Shown: positions 30,872-39,532 of the stretch, piece by piece
How positions within the stretch are numbered: position 1 is the stretch's first letter
How the letters are laid out: each line of letters begins with the position of its first letter
Assembly: GCF_003385235.1 (NCBI RefSeq)
Contig: NZ_PQIA01000011.1
Span: 59,946 to 123,945, forward strand
Reading direction: 5' to 3'
DNA: 64,000 nucleotides
DNA from: Amycolatopsis circi
GTDB lineage: Bacteria; Actinomycetota; Actinomycetes; Mycobacteriales; Pseudonocardiaceae
Program-made: the position numbers and the translations under genes
The notes under the pieces: generated by a model
Told to the model about the DNA's origin: nothing
Database searches by the model: none
Seen by the model: only the letters and a program-made list of their open reading frames with translations

Positions 30872-31423
30872 TCACGGCGGCAAGTTGGCCGGAAGGCCGG
30901 AGCCGGTGACGAAGACGCACCAGGTTCCCGCTTCCTCGCGGTTCAGATCGAGCCGGGCGGTCGTCGGCGGGTGCGCGTTCCGGCTTACCTCGACCTCGAA
31001 GAACGCCCCGTCGCCGGGGCCGGTGGTCGGCTTGCCGAGACGGATCCGGACGTTGTCGTGGGTGAAGCGCTCGACCGCTCTCGTCGCCGGGTACTCGGTG
31101 GAGGCGTGGCAGTTGACGTTCTGCAGGCCGATCGGGTCGCGCTTGTTGACCGCGTTGACGTAAGCCTGGACGACAACCTCGGGCCCGCCTGCCGGGCGGT
31201 GCACTTCGACGCTGTCGTCGGTCGCGACGATGAAGATGGCGACACCGCCACCAGCGAGCAGCACGACGGCACCGAGGCAGATTCCCATGATCAGCCCGAT
31301 CCGGCGGGGCTTCTTCGGCGGTTGCGGCGGCTGCCACTGCTGCGGCGGCGGGCCGCCCCATTGCGGAGCGGGCGGCGGTGCTCCCCACTGCGGCGGTTGC
31401 GGAGATCCGGGTCCGTACGTCAC
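30872..31423 (-). CDS. Membrane-anchored protein with Pro-rich N-terminus
   Basis: 183 residues. Residues 1-38 are Pro/Gln/Trp-rich (QWGAPPPAPQWGGPPPQQ), residues about 42-66 form one membrane helix (IGLIMGICLGAVVLLAGGGV), and the outer part (YVNAVNKRDPIGLQNVNC, ATRAVERFTHDNVRIRLGKP, TTARLDLNREEAGTWCVFVT) looks like a DUF4878/NTF2-like fold with two Cys that could pair. This layout is common among actinobacterial cell-envelope proteins of unknown function. It lies 7 bp downstream of the IniA-like gene and is probably part of its transcript. Confidence 0.75.
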   Translation of the reverse strand: MTYGPGSPQPPQWGAPPPAPQWGGPPPQQWQPPQPPKKPRRIGLIMGICLGAVVLLAGGGVAIFIVATDDSVEVHRPAGGPEVVVQAYVNAVNKRDPIGLQNVNCHASTEYPATRAVERFTHDNVRIRLGKPTTGPGDGAFFEVEVSRNAHPPTTARLDLNREEAGTWCVFVTGSGLPANLPP

Positions 31424-31430
31424 CGGCTGA

Positions 31431-33257
31431 TCATGCCCGATCGCGGACCGTGCGGATGCGGGATAGCAGAGTTTCGGCTCGGGTGTGGCCTTCGGTGACG
31501 TCCTTGAGGCGTTTCGAGACGATCGCGATCTTCTTCGCCCGCTCCTGCGCGCTCATCTTGATCGTCTGATCCACCTCCTTCAGCTCCGCCTCGATCGCGT
31601 CGATGCGGCGGCTGAGTGCCTCGTCGAGGGCGAGCGACAGCTGCTGTTCTGCCTCGATGAGCTGTTCGGCGATCAGCTGGTCAAGCGTCGAACGGGCGTC
31701 GGCGATGGCTTCGACCAGCCACTGCTTCAGGTGCTGTTTGTCCGAGGCGTGCTTGCGAGTACGCGCCATCCACCAGCCCGCGCCGAGGCCGATCACGATC
31801 GTCGCGGGGAGGACTACCGGGTTGAGGATCGCGACTCCGGCCAGCGGCAGCGCGGCGATCTTTCCCGCGCCGACACCGCCGGAAATGCCCATGAACACCA
31901 ACAGTTTGTCTTCGGCGGTCGGCGGTTTCTTGTCCGGCGGGCGCAGTACAACCGGCGGGCCGCCAGCGCGGGCGAACTGGGCGCGGATCACGTCTAGTTC
32001 CTCAGCGGAAAACAGCTCGGATAGCGCCGTGTTCGTGACCTGATTCAGCCGTTGCGACAGCTGCATCGACACTCGCTGCGACGCGGTCTGCAGCGCGATG
32101 TCCACTTCCTGCGGCAACGCGGCCAGCTCGTCCCGCTTCGCCCCGTCGATGCGTTGGCGGAAATGCGCCTGCGCCTCGCGCATTTCGCGGCTGCTCTCGT
32201 GGCCGACCTCGACCCGCGTGCGCTGGATTTCGCCGCGCAAGCGCAGTTGCCAGCCGCGGGTGGAAGTGCGGCGTTGGGCCTGAAGATCGTCGCGGCGGGC
32301 ACGGAGTTGTTCGGCTTCCGCTTCGCCTGCCGACAGGGCACGGCTTTCCGCTTGCAGCTTCGCTTTGATTCCGGCCAGCGCGCTCGACAGCGAGCGGAGC
32401 GTGTTGGCTTCCTTGAGCATCATCGACCGGCCGACCAGCAGTTCCTGCAGCGCGACCTGCACCGCGGCGATGCCGGACTTTTCCCGCAGCATGGCGGCGA
32501 CCTGCTCGTTCGGTGCCTTCGCGGCGGTCTCGAACACGCGCGCCGACACCGGATGAAACACCGCGTCGGCGAAGCGCGGCGCGTGTTCGGCGAGCAGTTG
32601 CCGGTTGGCTTCCAGGATCTCGCGCCAGCCGCGGAACGCGTCGGTTTTGGCCAGCACGAAGACAACCGTCTCGACGCGGTCCGCGACCTCGCGCAGGAAC
32701 TGCAGCTCAGTGGACGTGAACGGGGCCGAAGCGTCGACCACGAACACCAGCGCGGTCGCGCCCGCGGCGGCTTCCTTGGCCAGCTCGCCGTGCAGCGAAT
32801 CGAGCCCGCCGACGCCCGGGGTGTCGACCAGGGTCAGCCGTTCCAGCAGCGGGACCGGACCGGACACCTCGACGTAGCGCGGCGGCAGCTGTCCCGGCGG
32901 CAGCTCGTGCGAGGCGGACACCCAGTCGACCAGCTGCGTCAGGTCGAACGGCACCGACGCCAGCTGACCGGGGTAGCAGGCCTGCGCGCCCCACTGCTGC
33001 GCGTGCTCGAAAACGAGGTAGGTCGCGGTGGCCACGTCAGCGTCCACAGGGGACAGTCCCGGGGTCGCGAGCAGGGCGTTGACCAGCGAACTCTTCCCGC
33101 GGTTGGTCTCGCCGACGACCACCACGGACGGTTTCTCCGAACGGGCCTTGCGCTGCTCCTCGACCCATTTGGCGGCCTGCGGATCAGCCTCGCGGACGAC
33201 GCCGAGCAGCTGTTCGCGAGCGGCCTGGACCTGAGCGGGAAGCGTCGGTGCGGTCAC
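31431..33257 (-). CDS. Dynamin-like GTPase, IniA-like
   Basis: 608 residues from GTG 33257, coupled to the GrpE-like gene by GTGA. G1 GETNRGKSS (49-57), G3 DTPG in LVDTPGVGGL near 142, G4 AKTD near 203. A long helical region follows, with coiled-coil stretches (AEAEQLRARRDDLQAQRRTS) and a paired hydrophobic hairpin near 455-500 (GGVGAGKIAALPLAGVAILN, VVLPATIVIGLGAGWWMA), the membrane paddle of bacterial dynamin-like proteins. Family knowledge: such GTPases remodel or protect the membrane, as IniA does in mycobacteria under cell-wall drugs, or act in sporulation septa. An IniC-like partner is encoded 2.5 kb upstream. Confidence 0.88.
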   Translation of the reverse strand: MTAPTLPAQVQAAREQLLGVVREADPQAAKWVEEQRKARSEKPSVVVVGETNRGKSSLVNALLATPGLSPVDADVATATYLVFEHAQQWGAQACYPGQLASVPFDLTQLVDWVSASHELPPGQLPPRYVEVSGPVPLLERLTLVDTPGVGGLDSLHGELAKEAAAGATALVFVVDASAPFTSTELQFLREVADRVETVVFVLAKTDAFRGWREILEANRQLLAEHAPRFADAVFHPVSARVFETAAKAPNEQVAAMLREKSGIAAVQVALQELLVGRSMMLKEANTLRSLSSALAGIKAKLQAESRALSAGEAEAEQLRARRDDLQAQRRTSTRGWQLRLRGEIQRTRVEVGHESSREMREAQAHFRQRIDGAKRDELAALPQEVDIALQTASQRVSMQLSQRLNQVTNTALSELFSAEELDVIRAQFARAGGPPVVLRPPDKKPPTAEDKLLVFMGISGGVGAGKIAALPLAGVAILNPVVLPATIVIGLGAGWWMARTRKHASDKQHLKQWLVEAIADARSTLDQLIAEQLIEAEQQLSLALDEALSRRIDAIEAELKEVDQTIKMSAQERAKKIAIVSKRLKDVTEGHTRAETLLSRIRTVRDRA

Positions 33258-33718
33258 TGCGCCCGCTTCGCGTAGACGGTGACGATCGGCGCACGCAACA
33301 GCCGTTCCTGGTCGGCGAACCCGACGACCTCGGTCTCCGCGACGACGCCTTCCATCTCCGGATCGTCGGTGGGCACGGCACCGCCCGCCTCGTGGCGCGC
33401 CGGGTCGAATCGTTCGCCTTCGGCGCGCAACGCGGTGACACCGATGTCGGCGAGCCCGTGTTCGAGCCGTTCCACGACGCCGCTGCTGCGGGCGCGGTCC
33501 AGCGCGTACAGGCAGAGCTGGATGAGCGCCTGCCGGTCGGAAAGCGCGCGTTCGAGGTCGCCCGGAGCAGCTACGAGGTCCACATCGGGATCCGACGCAT
33601 CGGCCGCGGCGTCGGTTCCGTCCGCTTCGGCGATGATCCGCGCGAGGGCGTCCGCGCTGATCTCGCCGGTCGGCGCTTCGGCCGCGTCGGCGGCTTCCTC
33701 GTGGCCGAACCACGCCAT
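33254..33718 (-). CDS. GrpE-like protein next to dynamin GTPases
   Basis: 154 residues from ATG 33718 (GGGGAGGG 5 bp upstream). The C-terminal third has the GrpE beta-wing pattern: LADIGVTALRAEGERFDPAR, HEAGG, then EMEGVVAETEVVGFADQERL and LLRAPIVTVY. The N-terminal part is acidic and Ala-rich (ISADALARIIAEADGTDAAA) instead of the long GrpE coiled coil. GrpE exchanges nucleotide on Hsp70. Here no Hsp70 gene is adjacent, though in related genomes such GrpE-like and dynamin genes can follow an Hsp70-like gene. Coupled to the IniA-like GTPase gene, so it may serve as its exchange or partner factor; that is inference. Confidence 0.72.
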   Translation of the reverse strand: MAWFGHEEAADAAEAPTGEISADALARIIAEADGTDAAADASDPDVDLVAAPGDLERALSDRQALIQLCLYALDRARSSGVVERLEHGLADIGVTALRAEGERFDPARHEAGGAVPTDDPEMEGVVAETEVVGFADQERLLRAPIVTVYAKRAQ

Positions 33719-33788
33719 CAAGACCCTCCCCTGGCCGTCCCCCGTGATTCCACCAGTTTGCGGCACCCCGGCGCGCGGCGGGGGCAGA

Positions 33789-34391
33789 TCACTCAGACGG
33801 GCCGAGAATCCGCGTCAGCAGCTGCCGCAGCACCGCCTGCTCGTGCTCGACGTCCAGCTCGGGATCGAGGCTCGCGCGGGACAGCAAGGCGTCGACCAGC
33901 GCGACGATCCAGTTTCCCGCGTCGGCCGGGGCCAGCGCGGGGGAGAACCGGCCGGTGCGGACGCCGTGGTCGACCAATCCGGCGAGACCGGTGCGCATGC
34001 GGTCGTCGTTGCCGCGGATCAGCTCGGCGAATTCCGGATCGCGAGCTGCCTGCGCGGCTGCTTCGAGGATCAGCCGGACGACGCCGGGCAGCGCGAGCGG
34101 CGACGTCAACTGCGCGACGACAGCGAGTACGCCCTCCCACGGATCGGCCATTTCCGCCGCCGCGGCAAGCAGTTCCTCGTTGTCGTCGGTGTCCGCCTCG
34201 AAAATGCCGACGAAGACCGCGCGCTTGCTGGGGAAGTAGTGGAACAGGCTGCCGGAGCTGATCTCGGCGGCGCGGCAGATGTCCGCGGTGGAGGTCTTTT
34301 CGAAGCCGTCGCGGGCGAAGCAACCGGCTGCCGCGTCGAGAATCGCGCGCCGTTTCGCCGCGTGCTTCTCGGGATCGACCGTCCTCACCAC
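33789..34391 (-). CDS. TetR/AcrR family transcriptional regulator
   Basis: 200 residues from GTG 34391 (or the adjacent GTG 34388). Helix-turn-helix at about 33-52 (STADICRAAEISSGSLFHYF), followed by PSKRAVFVGIF. The stop lies 70 bp before the GrpE-like gene. It begins 7 bp after the YqeB-like gene, so it is the second gene of that unit; the unit's promoter contains a dyad (34894-34907) that it probably binds, giving autorepression. Ligand unknown. Confidence 0.88.
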   Translation of the reverse strand: MVRTVDPEKHAAKRRAILDAAAGCFARDGFEKTSTADICRAAEISSGSLFHYFPSKRAVFVGIFEADTDDNEELLAAAAEMADPWEGVLAVVAQLTSPLALPGVVRLILEAAAQAARDPEFAELIRGNDDRMRTGLAGLVDHGVRTGRFSPALAPADAGNWIVALVDALLSRASLDPELDVEHEQAVLRQLLTRILGPSE

Positions 34392-34398
34392 TGGGACA

Positions 34399-34878
34399 TC
34401 ATCGCTCAGGCGGCGGTTCGTCGAGCCACGGGCGGCCGTGCGTCGTGAACGCCTCGGCCAACTGCCGTCGGGGGAGGTCCGTCTTCTCCCTGGCTATTTC
34501 GCGATCGTTTTCGCCGAGCAACACGAGCTTGCCGTCGTCCATGAACACGGAGGCGAGGGGAGTGTCGATACGTCGGCGGCGTTCGCGGCGTTCGAGCGTG
34601 ACGCGCGTGGCGGACACCGTGACGATCAGCCGGTCCCACGCCCAGAACCAGGCGAACACCACGCCGAGCAGCAGGCCGACGACGACCGCGCCGATCAGCC
34701 GCCAGGGCTGCGGGACCTGGTGCAGCAGCCGGAACGGACCCTGCACCGGGAACCACGGCAGCGACGCGATCCAGTCGGCGAGCGCCTGCACGCCCCAGCC
34801 CAGCAGCGCCCCGCCGATGGGGCAGGCCAGCCAGGATCCGCGGCGCACCCACGCCGGTTCGTCGACCACCGTTTCCAT
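34399..34878 (-). CDS. Two-span membrane protein, YqeB-like
   Basis: 159 residues from ATG 34878; ATG 34887 would add MVA. The promoter -10 ends near 34886, so the message is probably leaderless from 34878. Two membrane segments (GSWLACPIGGALLGWGVQAL and RLIGAVVVGLLLGVVFAWFW), then a cytoplasmic PH-like region: DRLIVTVSATRVTLERRERR, IDTPLASVFMDDGKLVLLG and REIAREKTDLPRRQLAEAF. This layout matches actinobacterial YqeB family proteins. Role unknown. It is co-transcribed with the TetR gene. Confidence 0.72.
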   Translation of the reverse strand: METVVDEPAWVRRGSWLACPIGGALLGWGVQALADWIASLPWFPVQGPFRLLHQVPQPWRLIGAVVVGLLLGVVFAWFWAWDRLIVTVSATRVTLERRERRRRIDTPLASVFMDDGKLVLLGENDREIAREKTDLPRRQLAEAFTTHGRPWLDEPPPER

Positions 34879-34886
34879 GGCGACCA

Positions 34887-34914
34887 TTATTAGACCGAGT
34901 GCTCGGTTTATCAA
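34887..34914 (-). promoter_or_regulatory. Promoter with TetR operator for the YqeB-like/tetR unit
   Basis: On the minus strand TTGATA and TAATAA are 16 bp apart, and the spacer holds ACCGAG-CA-CTCGGT, a 6-bp-arm dyad at 34894-34907. A repressor there would block RNA polymerase. Confidence 0.7.
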
Positions 34915-34946
34915 ACCCACCTCGGCTCAGCTCCGGCGCGGTGGAG

Positions 34947-35001
34947 GTCCGTGAGGGGAACCCTGAGGGACTCAGAGTCCCTCAGGGTTCCCCTCACGGA
35001 C
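34947..35001. repeat. Palindromic intergenic repeat, type A, copy 3 (perfect)
   Basis: 55 bp with perfect 27-bp arms (GTCCGTGAGGGGAACCCTGA start, GGGACTC-A-GAGTCCC centre). It lies between the YqeB-like promoter and the 3' end of the gene at 35099, so it can terminate the latter. Confidence 0.9.
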
Positions 35002-35030
35002 AGCGCACCCGGCACCTGCCTCGCGGCCAG

Positions 35031-35061
35031 GGAAGGCGCCCTCGAGGGGCCCTTTACGGAC
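35031..35061. repeat. Decayed palindrome related to the intergenic repeats
   Basis: AAGGCGCCCTCGAGGGGCCCTT is an imperfect dyad that ends with TACGGAC, like the GGAC end of the repeat family. It lies 30 bp from copy 3. Confidence 0.4.
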
Positions 35062-35098
35062 TTCTGCGTAGCCGTAGCGAGGCTGGGCGCCGCGGACC

Positions 35099-35692
35099 TC
35101 AGGCGAGTTCGTGGATCAGCGAGCGCATGGCCTGGTCGAGCGCCGGGACGTCCGCGGCCAGCTGGGACGACACCAGCAGCTGGTGCTCCGCCGTCCGCAG
35201 CCACACGCGGCCGGCGACCGGGATCTCCAGCACCGACAGCCGGAACGGCCGGGCGCGACGGCCCAGCTCGACCTCGGTTTCGCGGACGAGCCGACCCAGC
35301 CGTTCGCCGGCGAGAATCTGGCGGCGGTGGAAGCCGGACGAGACCGGGCGGCGCGCCGTGGCGAAGTGTTCGGCCGCCGCCGGGGCGAAGTGCTGGGCTG
35401 CGAGGTCGATCGCCGAACCGTCGCCGGGAGCAGGGCTTTTCCGCCGGATGCGCGCCGAACCGCGGTCGCGCAGGAAAGTCAGCAGGCCGTTCCACCACGG
35501 TTCCCACTGCGCCTGCACCGCCGCGCGGTCGAGGGCGGGCGGGACGTGCACCGGGACCGCGGGCTCCACCGGCGGAAGCAGCTGGCCGTCGGCGATCGAG
35601 AGCGCGAGTACGTCCCGGAGGAACAACGCCACGTCGACGTCGTGGTCGCTCCCCCAGTTCACCCGCCACGAGGTGGTGTCCTCCAGCCGCAC
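35099..35692 (-). CDS. Uncharacterised protein downstream of the IniC-like GTPase
   Basis: 197 residues from GTG 35692, 33 bp after the GTPase stop and with AGG 9 bp upstream; other starts are possible. Features: HDVDVALFLRDVLALS near 19, EPWWNGLLTFLRDRG near 62, a basic middle (GSARIRRKSPAPG), then RETEVELGRRARPFRLSVLE and VWLRTAEHQLLVSSQLAADV near 165. No membrane segment or known motif. It is probably co-transcribed with the GTPase and could be its accessory protein. I do not recognise the family. Confidence 0.6.
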   Translation of the reverse strand: MRLEDTTSWRVNWGSDHDVDVALFLRDVLALSIADGQLLPPVEPAVPVHVPPALDRAAVQAQWEPWWNGLLTFLRDRGSARIRRKSPAPGDGSAIDLAAQHFAPAAAEHFATARRPVSSGFHRRQILAGERLGRLVRETEVELGRRARPFRLSVLEIPVAGRVWLRTAEHQLLVSSQLAADVPALDQAMRSLIHELA

Positions 35693-35724
35693 GACATTCA
35701 GCCTACGCGTCGCGGGCGAGTTGT

Positions 35725-37269
35725 TTACTGTTCGCGAATCTGTTGCCAGATCAGGAAATAGGCGCGGTGCACGACGTGGGCCACGCGGCTTTGCGCCGGA
35801 GTCGCGCCGAACGACGCGAAAGAACGCCACCAGCCAGCGCGTTCCAGCGCGTGCGCCGCCAGCTCCGGCCGCGGGGCGCCGGGAAGTCCGAGCTGCGCGC
35901 CGAGGTCGGCGTTGCTGCCGACCCGGAGCACCTCTTCCGCCAGGTCTTCCGGCATCTCGACCGCACCCGACGCGACGAGCGTCAACGCTTCCAGCAGCCG
36001 CAGCTGATGCGCTTCCGGGCGGGCCAGCAGCACCTCGATCGCGTCGTGCACGCGCTGCCGTTCGCCCGGGTCGCCGGACGTGTGCGCCAGCGCGGTCACC
36101 GACGCCAGCGCGGCCGCGGCCTTGATCCCGTCGGCGCGCGCGGCGAAGACGATCGACAGCCGGCGGCGGACCGCGTCGAGTCCGGAGATGTCGAGAAGCT
36201 TGCGGCGCAACGCTCCCGCGGTGATCTCCGGTTCCGCGCGGATCGCGTCGACCGCGCAACGGATTCCGAAGAGATCGAGCTTTTCCAGTAGCCGCAACCG
36301 GATCCCGGTCGGGATGTCGCACTCCCAGCTGGTGAAGATGTCCGCCGCGATGAGCATCGTTTCGAGAACGTCGTCGTCGAGCGCGGCAAGCTGTCCGAGC
36401 GCTTCGGCATCAGCGGACGTGAAGCCGCCGGACTCGGCCGATTCGGCGATCAAGCCGATCACCGGCAACACGTCCGCGACGCGCGGCTTCAGCGTCGCGG
36501 CCTGCTTCTCGGCGAGCAATTGCGCGGCTTTCCAAATGTCCCCGCCGGAGCCTTCGACAGATTCCGCGACGACCGTGTCCGCCTTGTTCAACACGGCGAT
36601 CGCGTTGACCGGCCCCGCTTCCCGGCTCGCGGTCGCGGCGGTGAACGCGGCCAGCGCCTGCTGGTCGTCCGCGCGCACGCCCTGGGTCACCACGTAGAGC
36701 ACGGCCTCCGCGCCCGCGACGGCGTTGCGCGAGGTGTCGTCGAGGTCGTCGGAGCCCTCGTCCTGCTCGGCCGCGCCCAACAGTTGCTCGGTCCGCGACA
36801 CCGACGCCGCGTCGAGCGAGCCGAGGCCCGGGGTGTCGATCACCGTCATGTCCTGCAGCACCGCGTTGGTCAGGTACGCCTCGAGGTGCGAGACCTCGGC
36901 GATGTCGACGCCGAGTTCGGCCGGGATCGATCCGTCCGCCGCGAACGGCAGCACCTGCTTGCGGCCGTCGAGGAACACCACCTCGACGCGGTCGACGGTG
37001 CCGTACTGGAACCGCGTGACCAGCCGTGTGCACTCGCCGACGTCGGTGGGCGCGACGAGCCGCCCGATCAACGCGTTGACCAGCGTCGACTTGCCTGATT
37101 TGATCCGCCCGGCGACCGCCACCTGCAGCGGCGCGCCCAGCCGGCGCAGCACCTCGGCGAACCCGGCGGCCGTGCGCGGGGACACCTGGGATCGCAGCCG
37201 GTGGCACAGCTCCGCCACCGACGCGGACAGTGGGCCGGCGAGCCGTCCCCGTTCCGCCGCTGCCGTCAC
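35725..37269 (-). CDS. Dynamin-like GTPase, IniC-like
   Basis: 514 residues from GTG 37269. G1 GRIKSGKST (54-62) in the context LQVAVAGRIKSGKSTLVNAL, then APTDVGECTRLVTRFQYG as the switch I region, G3 DTPG near 144 and G4 NKAD near 229. Remaining residues are helical. The N-terminal third strongly resembles mycobacterial IniC (AGTLKAGKSTLVNAL, APTDATEATRIVTWF in that protein, from memory). IniA and IniC work as a dynamin-like pair on the membrane under cell-wall stress. It is divergent from the sensor kinase gene at 37400; the 130-bp gap should hold both promoters. Confidence 0.88.
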   Translation of the reverse strand: MTAAAERGRLAGPLSASVAELCHRLRSQVSPRTAAGFAEVLRRLGAPLQVAVAGRIKSGKSTLVNALIGRLVAPTDVGECTRLVTRFQYGTVDRVEVVFLDGRKQVLPFAADGSIPAELGVDIAEVSHLEAYLTNAVLQDMTVIDTPGLGSLDAASVSRTEQLLGAAEQDEGSDDLDDTSRNAVAGAEAVLYVVTQGVRADDQQALAAFTAATASREAGPVNAIAVLNKADTVVAESVEGSGGDIWKAAQLLAEKQAATLKPRVADVLPVIGLIAESAESGGFTSADAEALGQLAALDDDVLETMLIAADIFTSWECDIPTGIRLRLLEKLDLFGIRCAVDAIRAEPEITAGALRRKLLDISGLDAVRRRLSIVFAARADGIKAAAALASVTALAHTSGDPGERQRVHDAIEVLLARPEAHQLRLLEALTLVASGAVEMPEDLAEEVLRVGSNADLGAQLGLPGAPRPELAAHALERAGWWRSFASFGATPAQSRVAHVVHRAYFLIWQQIREQ

Positions 37270-37399
37270 CGCCCCGGCCCCCTTCCGGCTCGTACGCTCC
37301 CCCGAGCTGGAATCGTCGCATGCCGGTCATCCTTCGGTCGCACCGAAGGTGCTACCCGCGACCGACGCGGCCGCCAGTCGCGCGACCTACTGTTGAGTC

Positions 37400-38644
37400 G
37401 TGCGACGGCTCAGCCTCTGGATGCGTGCCCACCCGATGGTGGGGGACTCGCTGCTCGCGCTGTTTCTCGCGCTCTTCGACATCGTGCTGTTCGCCGGCGG
37501 CGGCGTCGATCCCGAAGTGCCCGGCCCGGCTTGGTACGTCGCGGTCCCGATCGATCTCGCCGTGGTCGCGCCGCTGGTCTTCCGCCGCAAACGGCCGGTC
37601 CTCGCCGCGTACCTCGTGTACGTCATTTCGTACGCGCACAGCGCGCTCGACCTCGGAGTCTCCGGTCTGGCCGCACTCGCGATCAGCCTCTACTCGGTCC
37701 AGGTCTACGTCGGACGCAAGCAGGGGCTGCTCTACGGCGGCGCGTTCGTGGTGGCCATGGCCGTCACCGCGATCGTCAAACCCGAGCCGTCGATGGCGGC
37801 CCAGTTGCTGTTCAGCGCCTTCACCATCGCCTTCTGCTGGCTGCTCGGCGAATTCATGTACGCCCGCCGCGCCTACCAGCGAGAACTGGAAGCCCGGCTG
37901 CACCTGCTGGAGACCGAACGCGACCAGGCCGCGCGCATCGCGGTGGCCGAGGAGCGCGGCCGGATCGCCCGGGAACTGCACGACGTGGTGGCGCATTCGG
38001 TGAGCGTGATGGTCGTGCAGGCCGACGGCGCGGCGCTCGCCCTGAAGTCCAATCCGGAGCTGGCCGGACGCGCGCTGGGGACGATTTCCGAAACCGGCCG
38101 CGGCGCGCTCGGCGAACTGCGCCGGCTGCTCGACGTGCTGCGCAACGACCACGGCGACGACGAACCCCGGGTGCCGCAGCCGGACGCGACCGCGCTGGGC
38201 GACCTCGCCGAACGGATGCGCGCCGCGGGCGTCCCGGTGGACCTCTCCCTCGGCGACGGGCTGGACGAACTGCCCGCCGGGGTGTCGCTCGGGATCTACC
38301 GGATCGTCCAGGAATCGCTGACCAACACGCTCAAGCACGCGGGCTCCGGAGCGAGCGCCGCGGTGCGGGTGCAGCGGACCGGCGACCAGGTCGAGGTGCT
38401 CGTGCGCGACGACGGCGCGGGCCGGGCCCGGCGGCTCGAACAAGTAGGCGCGCACGGAACTTCCGCGGCGGGGCCGACTGGGACGGCCCGGCAACCGGCG
38501 CCGCGACTGTCGGTCGCGGGCGGGAACGGGCTGATCGGGATGCGGGAGCGGGCGAACGTGTACGGCGGAACACTGGAGGTGGGCCCCGCCGCCGGCGGTG
38601 GCTGGCAGGTGCGAGCGGTGCTGCCGGTTAGGTTGAACTCGTGA
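37400..38644 (+). CDS. Sensor histidine kinase, HisKA_3 type
   Basis: 414 residues. Five to six membrane helices in residues 15-155, short loops only, so sensing is probably within the membrane. HisKA_3 with the phosphoacceptor in ERGRIARELHDVVAHSVSVM (near 190), then an ATPase domain with QESLTNTLKHAG (N-box, near 305), DDGAG near 340 and GGNGLIGMRERANVYGG near 380. This is the NarL/LiaS-like kinase class. It overlaps its response regulator gene by GTGA. Likely targets are the ABC genes immediately downstream, by analogy with LiaRS/YxdJK-type envelope modules. Confidence 0.93.
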   Translation: MRRLSLWMRAHPMVGDSLLALFLALFDIVLFAGGGVDPEVPGPAWYVAVPIDLAVVAPLVFRRKRPVLAAYLVYVISYAHSALDLGVSGLAALAISLYSVQVYVGRKQGLLYGGAFVVAMAVTAIVKPEPSMAAQLLFSAFTIAFCWLLGEFMYARRAYQRELEARLHLLETERDQAARIAVAEERGRIARELHDVVAHSVSVMVVQADGAALALKSNPELAGRALGTISETGRGALGELRRLLDVLRNDHGDDEPRVPQPDATALGDLAERMRAAGVPVDLSLGDGLDELPAGVSLGIYRIVQESLTNTLKHAGSGASAAVRVQRTGDQVEVLVRDDGAGRARRLEQVGAHGTSAAGPTGTARQPAPRLSVAGGNGLIGMRERANVYGGTLEVGPAAGGGWQVRAVLPVRLNS

Positions 38645-39297
38645 TCCGAGTGGTGGTCGTCGACGACCAGGAACTGATGCGCGTCGGGTTCCGGATGGTG
38701 CTGGGCGCGCAGGCCGACATCGACGTGGTCGGGGAGGCCGGCGACGGCGCGCAAGCCGTGCGGATGGCCGCCGAACTGCGGCCCGACGTCGTGCTGATGG
38801 ACGTGCGGATGCCGGTTCTCGACGGCGTCGAGGCGACGAAACAGATTGTCGCGGCGGGCACCGCGCGGGTGCTCGTGATGACGACGTTCGACCTCGACGA
38901 GTACGTCTACGCCGCGCTGCAGGGCGGCGCGTCCGGCTTCCTGCTCAAGGACACTCAGCCGGACTACCTGGTGTCCGCGCTGCGTTCGGTCGCCGACGGC
39001 GACGCGGTGATGTCGCCCTCGGTCACCCGCCGGCTGCTCGACCGGTTCGTCGGCTCCGGCGGCGCGGAAATGCGCGATCCGGCCGACCTCGACGTGCTGA
39101 CCGACCGCGAACGCGAGGTGCTCGTGCTGATCGCGAAAGGCATGTCGAACATCGAGATCGCCGAGACGTTGTTCCTTTCCGAGGCTACGGTGAAAACACA
39201 CGTCGGGCGGATCCTGTCGAAGCTCGACCTCCGCGACCGGGTGCAAGCGGTCGTCCTCGCATACGAGACCGGGCTCACTCGGCCGGGGATGGGCTGA
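38641..39297 (+). CDS. NarL/LuxR-type response regulator
   Basis: 218 residues. Receiver domain with acidic pocket DDQE (8-11), phosphoacceptor Asp in DVVLMDVRMP (near 55), switch Thr in VLVMTTFD and Lys in FLLKD. LuxR-type helix-turn-helix in the C-terminus: LTDREREVLVLIAKGMSNIE, IAETLFLSEATVKTHVGRIL. GTG 38641 overlaps the kinase stop. A hairpin terminator follows at 39328-39354, then the ABC genes with their own dyad at 39426-39438. Confidence 0.93.
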   Translation: MIRVVVVDDQELMRVGFRMVLGAQADIDVVGEAGDGAQAVRMAAELRPDVVLMDVRMPVLDGVEATKQIVAAGTARVLVMTTFDLDEYVYAALQGGASGFLLKDTQPDYLVSALRSVADGDAVMSPSVTRRLLDRFVGSGGAEMRDPADLDVLTDREREVLVLIAKGMSNIEIAETLFLSEATVKTHVGRILSKLDLRDRVQAVVLAYETGLTRPGMG

Positions 39298-39327
39298 ACC
39301 GTCCGATTCGGACACTGTCCACACCGG

Positions 39328-39354
39328 ACCCCGCTGCGGATTTCGTAGCGGGGT
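39328..39354 (+). terminator. Hairpin terminator after the response regulator gene
   Basis: ACCCCGCT (39328-39335) pairs with AGCGGGGT (39347-39354), followed by CTTGG. It separates the two-component genes from the ABC genes. Confidence 0.65.
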
Positions 39355-39425
39355 CTTGGCGGATCGGGCAAAACTCAGGGTCGGCTCAGGGACATCCCCC
39401 ATCGCGCTCCACCCTCCGGCACGAT

Positions 39426-39438
39426 TGAGTACTACTCA
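39426..39438. promoter_or_regulatory. Dyad in the ABC gene promoter region
   Basis: TGAGT-ACT-ACTCA, about 95 bp before the first ABC gene; a candidate binding site for the response regulator encoded upstream. Confidence 0.4.
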
Positions 39439-39532
39439 GGTCGGGTAGCCGGTTCGGTCCACGGGATGACGCGGAAACGGCCGCGTTCAGACAGGATGAA
39501 TTCCGTCCGCACCGCCGTAGAGGGAGCAGGGG

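Noticed and set aside
34951..36291. 446-residue ORF starting MRGTLRDSES
   Set aside because: It starts in repeat copy 3 and then runs antisense to the IniC-like and adjacent genes; low-complexity Arg/Ala/Pro composition marks a shadow.
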